Assembly (NCBI GenBank): GCA_963693285.1
Contig: OY848929.1
Span: 64,501-128,500 of the forward strand
DNA length: 64,000 nt
Direction of reading: 5' to 3'
Origin: Xestospongia muta
Taxonomy: Eukaryota; Porifera; Demospongiae; Haplosclerida; Petrosiidae
Of this stretch, positions 30,301 through 43,091 are shown in pieces. The notes below the pieces were generated by a model, which ran no database searches, had not been told where the DNA came from, and saw only the letters and a program-made list of their open reading frames with translations. A program made the position numbers and the translations under genes. The first letter of the stretch is position 1, and the number at the start of each line of letters is the position of its first letter.

Positions 30301-33300
30301 TAAGACCACATCCTGTATTATTAATATATTAATGATGTCATAATGACATCATTTTACCTGGCTAGGTTGAGACAGTCTGATAGCATTCTGGTACTGCATT
30401 TGTATCAGTCTCACAGCATGTCTAGACCAGACGATACCATTTATTAGTCTTTGACGATAGTCTACTTCACTGCAGTTATTCCTAGTACACATAATATATC
30501 ATTATAGTAGATATAGTCTGCACACCTTAATATACTATAGTGTTGTATTAGAGAAAGGAGAATGTTAGCGGCATCAGTGATGTAACCATTATTTTCTAAT
30601 GTTTTCACAGCTGATATAACTTTCTATAATAAAAGATTAATATTACTACTTTATATTATTAAATTAGATATTAGTACTTCAATTGATGGCTGTTGACATG
30701 TCTCATGTAATCTGTGATATATCAGTGATATTAAGTGAGTGTAATATAGTGTTACCTTGCTTTAAGGACTGTAACAAGTACATGTCCATGTTGTAGAGTA
30801 GGTCTTTTCTCTATAACAGACTGTACTGTATTTAAAGCTTTCTTTAGTAACAGTTCACATTGTTCAGAACTGTCTACTAATTGACAGAAATATTGTACTA
30901 TTTCCAGCCACATTTCATAATTATTGGGTAACTTCTAATAAGTAATAAATAGAATATTTATAATTGTCTCTATTTTAAAATACAGTACCTCAGCTTGTTT
31001 TAAAAGTTCAATAGCTTTGTCATAGTTCTTTTCAAATATATACAATTTAATTTCACACAGTAATATTTTAGCTAATGTTTGTTCATCGTTAAAGGTCTAT
31101 CATATTATTATAAATATAATGACAGGGACATCTCTTTCAACTCACTTCACAAGGTGACTTTGCTTCATATAGTAGCTCCTTTGCAGATTGATACAGACCC
31201 TATTAATTATTGTTATAATTAATAACAGTACAAGATACTACACTTACTTGTGAGAACAATAAGAGTGCTATTTTTACCCAAACTTGCCAAATAAATATTT
31301 CATTGTAAACAACAAAACTTTCCACATTAAAGTGACCTCTCTTTTGTATCACATAGCTATGGACACTATGATAACAAGAGAGTAAAACCCCCTTCATTAT
31401 TTGTTAATTAACCTTGCAATATCTTCTGGTCTAAGGTATACATTATTGTCATTTTTATAGGACAGTTTTAACTCTTGACACAGGACACTTAATCTAATGC
31501 AAAATACACATAATAGTTCACATCTCCTTTAATTTACCTTAATTGAACTAATAATTCAGTGATTTTACTCTTTATAATGTACTGTGCTATTAAAAGTTGT
31601 AATTGTAACACAGGCAGTGCCAAGAGATGTAGATAACGAGAATAAAGAGAATTTACTAATACTTCCAAGTAATGGAATGTCAACAACTAATTAAAATAAT
31701 TAAAGTTAATTATAGGGGCAAATACTGATCTTACTGGTTTCAATATTGTCTGAGAGGAAGGTATAGCTGTGTTTTCTTCATCTTGAGTTATTAACTTAAT
31801 ATGCTATATTAATATTATATTATATTATATTATATGTACTATTATACTGTACTTCATTGGTTAATGATAAAGCTGACCACTCCTCTAATGAACTGGGGCA
31901 ATCTCCTAGTAGCCCCTGTTAATAATAATCTTTAATCAAAAGTTATTTATTATAGATGATACTCACTTTCCATATAAGGAGACAGTTACTAACTGCTATA
32001 AGACTATATTCAGAACATTGTCCAATGGCTACCTCTGACATCATAACATATAACTGTAATAGTCTATCTAATTGAGGGACACCCTCATCAGCTGAACACA
32101 GCTCTGCTCCCCACTCTAAGTGATCCAAAACATCTTGAGATGGGTAACCATGGCGATACAACCATTGAGCTAGCTCAATAATGTACTCTCCTTTTTGCCA
32201 ATTATGTTCAGCAGACTACATTAAAGATCATTAGTATACATCCATTAATGTTTAGTATACATCCATTAATGTTTAGTATACATCCATTAGAACATTAGTA
32301 TGTATCCATTACCATTACAATCTTACTTGTAGAAGTTCAATGGATTGCTGATAATACTGTAGTTGTTGAATTCTATTACTGCAGTTAATACCAGCTTTAT
32401 ACCACAATGCTGCAAGAACTTCAGGACTCTCTTCTTGAAAACGATTCATTTCTCCATCAATAGTACCACCCAAATGAGTTTTAAATATTATTTTGTGTTC
32501 TGTCAAGCTCCTATTAATTATACATTATGAAATCACTAATTAATTCTCACTTACCGATGTAATGACTTGGGGCTTACCCACAGTGCCTTTTCAATAGCTT
32601 CAAGACCTTTGTCCCACTCACCCTATCATTAGAGTTAATTATATATGTATATTTAAATAAAGTGATTACTTTATCATTGTATACTTGAAATATAATACTA
32701 TACATATCAGATATTAATTGAAGATCATTAGGTGTAATATCAGGAGTAGGTCCCTATAATAATAGTATCATAATTATTTTAATTGGCATGTTTACTTCAG
32801 TTCTTCTTCCAGCTAAACTCATAACATGTGACAACATTTCCATATAAGGTAATTGAAGTAGTTCCCTATCTGTCAGTACAAGATCAATACCAGCATTCCA
32901 TGCAAGACGACAACCTTGAATGACCTGGTCATAACTACCAGCTTGACAACCAAACCTGTTGTCATGGTAACAGCCATTATCATTACAAACCTGCCTTACT
33001 TTGTACAACAAGTAAAATACTCTAATGCAGTCTGTATTGAAGTGGTATGTTGTCCATATATACTAGCAGCTGCTGACAATAGTAACAGACCACTCCTATA
33101 AGTAGATATATACATATATTGTAGACAAGAGAACTAACTTGTCATTAATATCTTTTAATTTCAGAGCTTGTTGACAACACATCCTAACCTGATAAACAAG
33201 TTATATAAACTGGTATTATATACAGAACTAACCAGTTGTGGACATTGTTGTTGTTGACATGTTCTAGCTAATTGAGTATACAACTCAAGTTGAAGTAAAT

Positions 33301-36300
33301 TATCTTGTTCCCAATCGCATTTGTTTACCATATCTACCACCTACACAGATAATGAAACATGTACATGTACACTTACCTCTTCAAGAGAGGGAGGATTAGG
33401 GAACTCATAGACATGATTATAACTAGCCATTAGCCGATAAATATCTACTGATACAATAGCTTTACAGTGATCAACATAGGAATCACCCTGTAATTATATG
33501 ATAATTACATATTAATTATTTGTAATAATGACCTCAATTTCCAAGGATTTTAATGAAAGTGGTTGCTGTAAAAGTAGTTTAGTCATTACCCACTCTCCCA
33601 GTAATTGCCGACATGTTGATAATGGTATCTTTATAAATTGTGATATAACCTGATCACATATCTAAAGACAAGAACATTATATATTATAAAAATATTGAAG
33701 CTAACTTCAAGTGCTTCTTTGAGATCAGAACTAGCATCAGGATCAATAATGTTTCCTTCTTTCTTTTTTGGTTTAGCACTAGCTCGACCTGCAGTTACAA
33801 GGTGATAAAATTCACAGCAACATTTACTGACCTGCAGTTGTCTTTTTAATAGGATTCTCATCATTAGAGGGAAGTGACGAGGGTATCCATTGTTTAGTGA
33901 GACCTTTCACAAGTGCAGTAGCTATCTGACAAAGCATTATGCTCTCTCTATAATAGAATTATAAAACTCTCTATTCACTGTAAAACATACTGAGGGGAAG
34001 ATCCTTTCATTAACTGATAAAATGTTCGGAACTCTTTCACTAATTGACCAGTAGTCCCTTTAATTAGTGTATGATGATGGTAATTCCACATACACACAAT
34101 AGAATTATACACCAACCACTGTTCATGAACACTGCTACCTAACTCTGCTGATCTGAGCATACTCTGATGTGCATCAGTAGTTAAACTAGTAATCCAGTTA
34201 CTATAACATGTTTAATAAATATAATAAACCTGTTAAACCTGTCTTACCAGTATGTCGTCCAATGTTCTCCTATACAATATTCAGGAGCAAGACTCACTGA
34301 TAATGGCGTAGCTGACTGACCTAATTTGAGCCCTTCACATTCTAATGTAGTCACTAGACACTAATAACAAGATTCAATATATATAATATTATAATAGAGA
34401 GACTTATATTACCTCACTATATATAATGTGGATTTCTGCTAATCTAACTAATAACAGTTTGTCTTGACTAACTGGACATTGAGAGTATGGGAGAGATAGA
34501 AGGACATTGGTACTAGATGAGTGCTCTGGTGTTGGAGATGATGATGAACTAGCACCACCTCTTTTACGAGACTCCTTGTTACTCTTCTTCTGTGAAACTA
34601 GAGAGAATTATGAACACATATAATGTATGTTCTTACTTTGATGTGTGGGTGTATATTGCCATCGATGATCATCATATTGTATACAATATAAAGAACACAA
34701 CAAACAAATGTCCCATATCATTGACTTACGAGCTAATTTAGCTAACTCTGACCACAACCAACATCTAAACAAACAGAGAGAAGAGAGATAAACAAAGAGA
34801 TAGACCATGGTTAATTCACATACCTAACTTTATCATTAGTAGTCTCAGCAACATGTTTAGCAATGATCTCTTTATAGTGTTGTATTTTAATACTCTTGTT
34901 AGCTAGCTCTTTCAGTGTCATTTCTAGTATATGATGTTATATAATTATATTATTATTATTATTAGCAATACCTTCTACAGTTTCTGATGACTTATCAGTA
35001 CGTGATGTAGTTAATAAATTAGAGAATTCTCCATCAGTTAATAAGTCACCTACTAATATCAGTAGAGGCCTTCCACCCACACAAGATGATTTGATCTATA
35101 GTAGTTAAGATATACTGCTATAAATTGAGTCTAATAGTACTTGTTCAATCATTTGTGTTGCTTTATCAAGACAGTTCTCTGGTTCATGATATAACTGATT
35201 TTTTAACTTGAGACAATGTTCTAACCAAAGTAACTGCTCAGTATGAATATCTTTGTAGTCCAGTATTTGTGCCTATATAAGTATCTTTAATTTATGCTCT
35301 AATTATAGGGGTTATCTCACCTGTTGAATATGATGTAAAGCTGCACTCATATTATCTTGATCAGCAGTTATTTTAGCAAGTTCAAAATGTACATTCAATC
35401 TCAGACCATATAACAAACTATATACGAACATAATAGACCACACCCACTTAATAAAATCTACCTGTTGATTTGTTCTAGACTTTTACTGACAGAGGTCAAA
35501 GGTCGTAAAAGACCATGTCGTAATGAAGGTTGTAGTAGAGGTAATGAAATATTCCATAATGTCACACATACAAACTACAATATATTATATTATAGTCACA
35601 ATATAGATTGCTTACCTCAATGAGTGTAAATAATCCTTCTCGAACACATGTCATGAGAACATCCTCACAGCTAATGATAGCATCTTGTCTTGTCTATTTA
35701 ATACATTATGTTAATGATGTAAGTATAAGTTAGTAATAACCTGTATATCAGTTAATGTGTAACTTAAATTTGTTGTCATCAATTGAGCACACAGTACTTG
35801 TTTCCTCAGAGACAGTTCAAGTTCCTAATATAGTTAGTAATAATATAGTGAGACTGCTGGGATTACCTTATCTCTTTCATTCACTGACTCTAGACATTGT
35901 TTAGCAAGTTCATATAATGAGCATTGGAGAGCTATTTCAGCTAATTCTATTAGAACAGGTCCAGCTAGGTCTGATGAAAGAAGAGAAATAGAACCACTCT
36001 TTTTCATGCCACATTCTCCCTCAGTAACTAGTAGATATATTTTATTAAGCATCTGTTCAATATCGGACAGTGAGTGTTGCTTCAATTGACTAATAAGAGT
36101 TCAATAATATGATATGATATCATAATATATTACCTCTTTATTTTCCATAGTTTAGCAAAAACAAACAATTGTGGATTATTTTTAAAGACTTTTTCCATCA
36201 CTTTTATATCTATAGCACCTAATACAACCTGTCATCAAAATCAATACTTACAATATCATATGACATGAAGTGTACCAGTTGTTTGAATGTAGTAATATAA

Positions 36301-37066
36301 AGATTAGGGACATATTTCTTGGAGAGTTGTAGTGCTGATGTTGCAGTTTTATTAGCATCTTCTCGTTGGTGAGTATCTATCTGTGCCTTTACTAGAACAC
36401 TAACTGTATAATGAACATATTATCAATATATTAATTTATCTCACAGCAATAAAGTTAGTCTCCAATTAAAATCAGTCTCTTTTATATCTTCTAAGGTCTT
36501 TACTACAAGTGCTAATGTGTTAATGAAGTGATGGTAATATCCAGGTTGTTGGAATGGTCGTAATATTCTCCACAATATAACAGATATATTGTAAACTAGA
36601 AAATAATAACTACAACAACAATTAAATATAATGATAAATACATCCAGTTACCATGGTGACTTTTTGGCTAAATTGACTGCTTTAGTAAATGATCTGAGAC
36701 AGTCTTGTAATTTGTTCTATTATATCAGTAATTTTATATATATAATGATAGGGTCTTCTTACTTCTTGACTCAAATCTTGAGGTGCAATGACCAGTCCTC
36801 GACAAATATAAGCTCTTATCAGAAATTGGTTTGTAGGTGGACTTAGAGATAAATATAATTCAATACAATCGTTAGCTATCTCCTTTTGACCATCCTGTGC
36901 AAGTCATGTCAAACAATGTAACAAAGAATAGAGGTATTATTACCTGATGAGCTTTTTCGGCAAATAGCACTAAATGAGAGAGATTGCTATCACCTTTTTT
37001 GTCGGGAGAAAAGTATACTTTCAAGGAAGAAAACTGTTCATAAGTAGATTGCATCCCTGAGGACAT
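27398..37066 (-). CDS. CFAP46: Cilia- and flagella-associated protein 46 (TTC40)
   Basis: Very large gene of several dozen small exons coding for an estimated 2,300-2,500 residues, the size class of CFAP46, a TPR-rich protein of the axonemal central pair (C1d projection). The start at 37066 is MSSGMQSTYEQFSSLKVYFS. Early exons match the family: NLSHLVLFAEKAHQ, DCIELYLSLSPPTNQFLIRAYICRG, and LVYNISVILWRILRPFQQPGYYHHFINTLAL (36600-36500). Late exons carry VLLIDTELAELPLEALSCLH and SLSRDFSLQLLHHRL (28650-28500), the C-terminal CFAP46 block. The last exon ends YGLPHLTLLPLD at 27398. I saw no second start, signal peptide or change of family between these points, so I read it as one gene. Sponge larvae and choanocytes are ciliated or flagellated. 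An X-box lies just upstream, and a tRNA gene sits in the intron near 28400. Confidence 0.87.
28397..28468 (+). tRNA. tRNA-Pro(CGG): tRNA-Pro (anticodon CGG)
   Basis: Complete 72-bp cloverleaf on the strand opposite CFAP46, inside one of its introns. The acceptor stem GGCCTGT pairs with ACAGGCC. The D arm has TGGTCTAGTGGTATGAT (A box). The anticodon stem CTCGC/GCGAG encloses loop TTCGGGT, with CGG at the anticodon. The T arm GGTTCGACTCC is the B box. The discriminator is C and CCA is not encoded. Eight T residues follow at 28469, a Pol III terminator. There is no tRNA intron. Confidence 0.96.
32230..32310. repeat. Short tandem repeat in CFAP46 intron
   Basis: Three to four imperfect copies of a roughly 21-bp unit (TAGTATACATCCATTAATGTT), the last diverged. 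Confidence 0.7.
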
Positions 37067-37087
37067 TTTTAATCCTCCAGTTTCTTA

Positions 37088-37101
37088 GTTACCATGACAA
37101 C
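37088..37101. promoter_or_regulatory. RFX X-box-like site 22 bp upstream of CFAP46
   Basis: GTTACCATGACAAC fits the X-box consensus bound by RFX factors, which drive cilium genes in animals, and sits immediately upstream of a cilium gene. Caution: the same 14-mer family recurs in many introns of this window, so position alone does not prove function. Confidence 0.5.
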
Positions 37102-37124
37102 ATAAGCAATGAATAATGTTAATA

Positions 37125-37460
37125 ATTTATTATTAATTTTATTTCTTTTCCATTAATCTCTCAGCTTTTATTTTATCAGCCTGTTGTTCTTGTAACCAAC
37201 TCTCTATCTGTTTGACTCTTCTTTCTCTCGGTGTCCCTTCATTAAAACGATAATTAAATTCATTAAAATTAATGTTACAGAAATGTACCTTACTAATTGT
37301 TCATGTATTTTTTTCTTGAGCTAAAAAATATTGTCTTTACAGATCTCATAAACAGCTCCCTAATCACTGATATCAATTAAGTCATTATCTATTGCTGTAC
37401 TTTCATTTCATGTTTATATTTATGTTTTAATTTCATTCTCCCATCTAATGTTTTATTTAG
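37125..37460 (-). pseudogene. Fragment of NOP14 3' exons, inverted
   Basis: Read on the minus strand, this stretch aligns by eye with 42770-43080, the last three exons and two introns of NOP14: the ERRVKQIESWLQEQQADK-like end, the IRKDN exon with its splice sites, and the HKYKHEMK-like exon. Substitutions and small gaps are scattered through it (for example LMEKK for LKKKK). It has no start and no connection to upstream NOP14 exons, so it is a decayed partial copy. Confidence 0.85.
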
Positions 37461-37637
37461 TTATTAACCACTCCTACTACTACTATTATTATCTGATCTA
37501 TTTATAATTGCTAGGAGACAATTGTCCAACTCAGATCATCTGGACATGCAAACATTTAATGTCTCCAACAAAATCTATATTTTATTCTTCCCCTTAAAAA
37601 TTTAGCTTCGCTTTAGTACAGTGTTATTACTCAATTA

Positions 37638-38354
37638 TCGTTAATGAGATTCATAGCGATATCCAGTTCGCGCCCCACAAGAGCATGAAGACAAAATCTG
37701 CAGTACATATAAAAGGAAACTAAAACAACCAATGGTTGTAGTGTGTTGTTGGCCAGCGTCTGCAATGCTCTATAATTGACCTCTGAGATGGTTACCAGCA
37801 TACTCTTCGGAGTATCCGAAAGGCGGACTAGGATACGGCTGGTAGTCTCCCTTTAAACGTGACGAGGTCCGGAGTATTGCAGTCCCGGTTTAGTAATGAC
37901 GATGATGTATTCCCGAAGCTCGAAACCCAGTACGGCTGGTTTGAAGTTAGGGCGAAGTTCCAGCCAGGATTACCTCGTCTTCGGACGATGGTTACCAAGC
38001 CAGGTGGCGGTCCTAGCTAGCAATAGCAGGGAATCCTGGAGCCTAAGTGGAAGCCTGCGTGGAATTGAGTCACGAAAGATCGTTTGGGCAACACACTTTT
38101 TTTTTATAAACTACTGGAATGTCATATAACTGTCCTCAATCTGTTATAGAGAACATTACACGAATTTCTTTTAAGTCGTATGATATGTAATATGCAATTG
38201 ATATTACAAACATAAAACTAGTAAAAAAAAATTTTATAAACAATTATTATTAGTATAAATTTATTAGATAATTCTTTATTTGGTTTAACAAGTTTGACTG
38301 GTTTATTAGATGTATTCAAAACTTGATATTGATAATCTAAAGAAAAAAAATTAA
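37638..38354. repeat. Left arm of inverted duplication around NOP14
   Basis: About 715 bp nearly identical to the reverse complement of 43092-43800, with a few mismatches near the outer edge and a 16-bp insertion near 38313-38328. It starts with a copy of the sequence around the FANCI start (TTAATGAGATTCATA) and ends with a copy of the NOP14 downstream region. It contains a GC-rich block at about 37745-38100 in otherwise AT-rich DNA, with UUCG-capped hairpins at 37800-37815 and 37975-37988. No convincing protein is encoded; the 77-residue frame in it is identical in both arms but resembles nothing I know. Confidence 0.9.
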
Positions 38355-38494
38355 GGAATGATATTACATTGTAGTGCAGTAGTTATGATTAACATGATAA
38401 GTATTTAAAAATTATAAGTATCTTCTATATTTGCTTGCATAATGATTAGAAGGAACTGGGCAATTAACATTTAGAAGCAATTAAATTTACAAGA

Positions 38495-38575
38495 CATCAT
38501 CCTGTGTGTGTCATGTCAAAACAATGTAACAAAGAAAGAGGTATTATTACGTGATGGGCTTTTTCCATATGTAAT
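38495..38575. repeat. Displaced copy of a CFAP46 intron/exon segment
   Basis: About 75 bp closely matching 36890-36960 (GTCATGTCAAA, CAATGTAACAAAGAA, AGAGGTATTATTAC and TGATGAGCTTTTTC-like words in the same order), the first CFAP46 intron and the edge of the adjoining exon. It then runs into a word also found in the left arm (ATATGTAATATGCAATTGAT). Confidence 0.8.
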
Positions 38576-38734
38576 ATGCAATTGATATTTTGTGATTACT
38601 TCAATTTTTTGATAACTCATAAAAATATTGCAAAAATAATTGAATACATTTAAAATTGACAATGTAATGTATACATTTATACTTATTTATAAACATAAAG
38701 GCAATGCTAAAGTTATATTGACCTGGATGAACAT

Positions 38735-38985
38735 CCTCTCTTTGTAAAATAAATGATTCACCAACACAAGCTTGTTCCTATGACCATATAAACTGAACAG
38801 TTTCTTCTTTAATAATAGAGATAGAGTAGATCACATTATGTGGAGAAGCCCTTATCATTAGTGTATGATATAATTTAAGTAATAAAATAATGTGCCTATT
38901 ATACATGAACTTCATCATATAATTTATCACCATGTTTAATCCATCTGTCAATATCCAGTCACATGACCTAACGTACATCAAATAA
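38735..38985 (-). pseudogene. Exon-like fragments of an unrecognised gene
   Basis: On the minus strand, two or three stretches look like coding sequence with plausible AG/GT borders: GHVTG...DRWIKHGDKLYDEVHV near 38970-38905, IRASPHNVIYSISIIKEETV near 38855-38790, and EQACVGESFILQREDVHPG near 38777-38721. The frame is broken between them (a stop after FIWS) and there is no start, so this looks like a gene remnant or partial gene copy. I do not recognise the family. Confidence 0.35.
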
Positions 38986-39045
38986 TATAATTTTACAAGA
39001 TTTTATCACTTACATGGTGCATAGCTATATGTTGTATGCAACACA

Positions 39046-39178
39046 TTAAAAACAAAAAAATAACAGAGAAAGTAGAGGCCAGCTTGTTGTATGCTGACTA
39101 TGATAGAAATGATGAGGCAATAGTTGTAGCGTTGAAGAGGTCCTGTGCATTAAATGAAGTACAGGTGGTGTTGCAGTA
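39046..39178 (+). pseudogene. Isolated exon-like open stretch, unrecognised
   Basis: An open frame without ATG reading KVEASLLYADYDRNDEAIVV followed by ALKRSCALNEVQVVLQ and a stop. It has protein-like composition unlike the surrounding spacer. It may be a leftover exon. Low confidence. Confidence 0.25.
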
Positions 39179-39351
39179 AATATGAGTAAACTGTGAGAGA
39201 ACATCAGTGCAGGCAATACTCGATGCTTTGCTCAAGAATTACTTTTTGGTGTGGCTGCTGGTTTTTGCAATTTAGATGTTCATTTCAGAATTAAATTGTG
39301 TTGACTAAGGGTTAAAAACGTAGCGTACGTAAGTCACTCCCACTGTTCCAC

Positions 39352-39357
39352 CACGTG
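39352..39357. promoter_or_regulatory. CACGTG E-box 3 bp upstream of NOP14 start
   Basis: Perfect palindrome CCACGTGG directly before the NOP14 ATG. Ribosome-biogenesis genes are classic Myc/Max E-box targets in animals; use here is inferred. Confidence 0.45.
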
Positions 39358-39360
39358 GTG

Positions 39361-41182
39361 ATGGGTAAGAAGGGTAGATTCTCTCAGTCTGTAGTTGCTC
39401 GGAAAAGAAAAAGCCCAATTGATCAAAATCCATTTGAAGTTCGAGTTAATCGTAAGAAACACGATGTGTTAGGTCAAAGAAGAGAGAAAGGAGAAAGAGG
39501 TTTACCTGGTGTGTCGAGATCACGTGCTATAGAGAAAGTAGGTATCAAGTCTTCTGGATATTTTGATGATATTTATTAAATGACTCAGAGGAAGAAGACA
39601 TTATTAAAAGAATATAAACAAAAACAGAAAACTAATCAATTTGTTGACAAACGATTTGGTGAAGATGAAGATCTTCCTGAAGAAGAACGACTGATGCAAC
39701 GTTATTTGCTGGAAAAAAAGGTATATTTATATTATTAATAATTAATTAAGTAGGAGCTATTGAACAGAGACGCCATGAACGGACTAGTATATATAACTTA
39801 GAAGATGATGAAGAGGAGTTGACTCATTATGGTCAGTCACTTGGTAAGATGGAGTACTTTGATGACATAGTATTGTCCAGTGATGATGATAACTACACTG
39901 AAGGTAAAGGTTAATATGATACTTGAGATCATTCATCATTACATTGTATAGTTGATGCTACTGAGGACCATTTTGGTGGATTTTTACACAAGAAGAGATC
40001 TTCAGATGTAGAAGAGAATGAAAGAAAGGTAGACATATTGAATGCAAAGTGCTATATTATATGTATATAGACTAAACGAACACGTCATGAGATAATGACT
40101 GAAGTAGCTAAGAAATCCAAGTTACATAAGGTTAGTATTATTAATTTGAGTTAGTTATATATTGCAATAACTAGTATGAAAGACAAGTGGAGAGAGAAAA
40201 AATTGAAGAGTTACTAGTAGATGTTGATACACAGTGGAAGAATATACAAACATTAATGACCAAATCATCAGTAAGTCAAGTTGTAAAAGAATGTTTTGAG
40301 GACATGTTATTAGAAAACAGAGGACAAGTCATCTTGTGATGATTATGATCAGTATATAATTGAGCTAGCTAGAGAACCTCGTGGTCAAGTATGTGTTATA
40401 AAAAGTATATTTATATTATAGTAATATATTTAGCCAACAGAACCCTTGAAATCAGAACTGGAACTAGCTAAAGAAGAAAAGGAACGTTTGGAGAGATTAG
40501 AAGCTGAAAGACAAGACCGAATGAAGAGTAAAGTATCATTTACTTCTCATCATATCAGTGCTGATGATGATATCAAGTTAGTTTGTTAATATTGTACATT
40601 ATAATGAGATCTTACAGAACTAGAGTAAAACCGAAAGACAGTCGTGTTATGATCCAATATCATGATGGACAATTAATGGTATCTAATGATAGAACTGACT
40701 TGTTACCTGATAGAACAGAAACATCTAAAGATCAAAATGAAAGAGAACAATCAGAAAATGAAGACAATAATGAGGAACAATCAGAAACAGAAGACAATGA
40801 GGAACAATCAGGAAATGAAGACAACGAGGAACAATCAGGAAATGAAGACAATGATGAAGAACAATCAGGAAATGAAAAAGATAAGGAACAAACAGGAAAT
40901 GAAGAAGATGATGTTGAATGTTATGCCTCAGATCTGGAGTCTGATGGTTAGTCTTAATAATTAGGGTATTGTCATTTAATTACCTTTAGATAATGAAGGG
41001 GCAGAGGAGGAGGAAGATGATTTTCCTGAAATTGCTTCTGTCAATAATGAGATACCTTTTACACTTGAAAGTAACTAACTGGAAATTAACATTGACATTA
41101 TTTAGATAATTCAATTTTTTAGCTATACCAACTAGTGTAAAAGAATTAATGAATTTAACTCACAATAGGTTAATAACAAGAC

Positions 41183-41245
<63 letters not shown>

Positions 41246-43078
41246 CTCATTTTTTCAGGAGTCCAGAAGAATGTTGTATTATATTAGAACGTATCTATAC
41301 TTGTCATCATCCAAGTCTCTCAGTTACTAACAAGTCATTAATGGAAGTGTGTTATTTTTTTATTATATTATTACATTACATATATAATTATATAGATTAT
41401 TATATTTTGTTTTTTTAGTCTTTTCTTCCAGTATTACTGGACTATTGTCTTCATCAAACTGATGTACATATTCTTAATCAATTAATAAAGTAACCCCTAT
41501 AATTAAACCTATAATTTAAGTAGTATTATCTTTTCTTAGACCTCTCTTTAAGTTAGCTCAAATTAATCCTCAACACACAACGGAGTGTTTTAAATTTTGT
41601 GTTAGTAATGCTTTTAAAAGATATCAAAAATTAAAGAAATCATCTCCTTTATTCCCTAAGTTATCTGAAGTATGTTATTACCATATTTATATATTTATTA
41701 CAATAAATGTTCTCTTGTATATAGTTATTGCTGTTTAAATTAGTATCAGTAGTATTTCCTACTTCAGACTATTCTCATCCTGTCACTACACCTTGTCTCT
41801 ATTTGATGTCACTAGCTTTAACTCAAGTAATATAACATACTAATATTGTATTGATTAACTCTCTCTCTCTCTCTCTCAGTCTCGTATTGTTAATAACATG
41901 TCTGGACTATGTACTGGTCTTTGTACATGTAAATTAATAACAGAGGTACATAATGTTTTATATACGTTGTATAATATTTGTATTGTAGTATATAGTATTG
42001 TCTAAGAGATATCTCCCGGAACTAATAAGTTATTTAACTAGAGTCTTAAATTGTTTCTTACCACAATCTGGTAAGTATAACATTGAGTTCTGCTCATCAG
42101 TAATGTGGAATTAGTTCAGGGTTATCCTTCTTTTACTACTAAAGCCAAATCTGCTCTCTCGTTACACATCTGTCTCACACTTCAAGATGATGAACCTCTA
42201 TTAAAGTTTGTATTTGTTGCCATGACAACCATTTTATTTTTATTATAGTTTTATTCAATTGTTAACTTGTACAGATCCCTCATCTAATCATACCAAGCAA
42301 GTTACTATGGTAACAGATAATAATGTCATATGATTGTCATGTGATAGATTGTCCATACTGGCTCTAACTCTTCAGTTGATACACACATTAACAGAATATT
42401 GGCAAAACTTGCCATCATATGATGTTATCTTTACCCCAATACTTGAGATATGTACAAAGTAATACTACCAATGTATTGTCTACATTTTTATATTATTATA
42501 TAGACTACAACCAGTTAATCAGGTTATACTGGTAAGTAATATTTCAATGTGATATATTGTTATGAAATATGTAGGGACTAGTGGACGTAGTGACACAGTC
42601 TATACAGAGGGGTGTGTCTCGGCCTAAACCAATTTTACAGCTCCTTAGATGCAAACCCAAGTCTATTATATTTTTTGAACCAAAATTTGAAGAGAAGTGA
42701 GTTAATTACTGTTAGTTATGTATGTGGGTGTGGCTAGTTATCAACCAGGAAAGAGAAAAGCTCAAAATAAAACATTAGCTGAGAGAATGAAATTAAAACA
42801 TAAATATAAACGTGAAATGAAGGTACAGCAATAGATAATGACTTAATTGATATCAGTGATTAGGGAGCTGTTCGTGAGATCCGTAAAGACAATAAGTTTT
42901 TAGCTAGAGAAAAATTACGTGAACAATTAGGAAGGTACATTTCTGTAATATTTAATAAACTTAATTACTGTTTTAATGAAGGGACACTGAGAGAAAGAAG
43001 AGAGTCAAACAAATAGAGAGTTGGCTACAAGAACAACAGGCAGATATGAAAGCTGAGAGATTAAAGAAAAAGAAATAA
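39361..43078 (+). CDS. NOP14: NOP14, small-subunit processome protein
   Basis: Nucleolar protein needed for 18S rRNA maturation and 40S assembly. The start ATG at 39361 gives MGKKGRFSQSVVARKRK, then NPFEVRVNRKKHDVLGQR and GLPGVSRSRAIEK, with a splice to RKKTLLKEYKQKQKTNQF and DKRFGEDED, the family's N-terminal signature. ELTHYGQSL and LAKEEKERLERLEAERQDRM follow. A long acidic stretch with tandem EEQSGNEDN repeats lies at 40740-40915. Leu-rich helical exons follow (ECCIILERIYTCHHPSLSV; VFPTSDYSHPVTTPCLYLMS). The C-terminus GAVREIRKDNKFLAREKLRE, ERKKRVKQIESWLQEQ ends in a lysine tail at 43078. It is divergent from CFAP46 across the 2.3-kb rearranged spacer and followed at once by the right arm of the inverted duplication. 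A truncated inverted copy of its 3' end is at 37125-37460. Confidence 0.94.
40740..40915 (+). repeat. Coding tandem repeat, acidic tract of NOP14
   Basis: Five to six imperfect copies of a roughly 27-36-bp unit coding EEQS(G/E)NEDN. Acidic tracts are usual here in NOP14, but the repeat units are very similar at DNA level, suggesting recent slippage. Confidence 0.8.
41184..41240. repeat. TTA microsatellite in NOP14 intron
   Basis: Nineteen uninterrupted TTA units, about 20 bp before a pyrimidine tract and AG acceptor. Confidence 0.95.
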
Positions 43079-43091
43079 AATTAATTAATAA

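Noticed and set aside
27398..37066. Splitting this minus-strand region into two or more genes
   Set aside because: N-terminal and C-terminal CFAP46 blocks lie at the two ends, exon density is even, and no internal start or promoter-like gap is evident.
37896..38129. 77-codon open frame present identically in both inverted arms
   Set aside because: Identity follows from the arms being duplicates. Composition is odd (Ser-rich), no family is recognised, and the block is better explained by RNA-like hairpins.
40686..40964. 92-codon frame with Met/Asn/Lys-rich repeats
   Set aside because: Second reading frame of the NOP14 acidic repeat.
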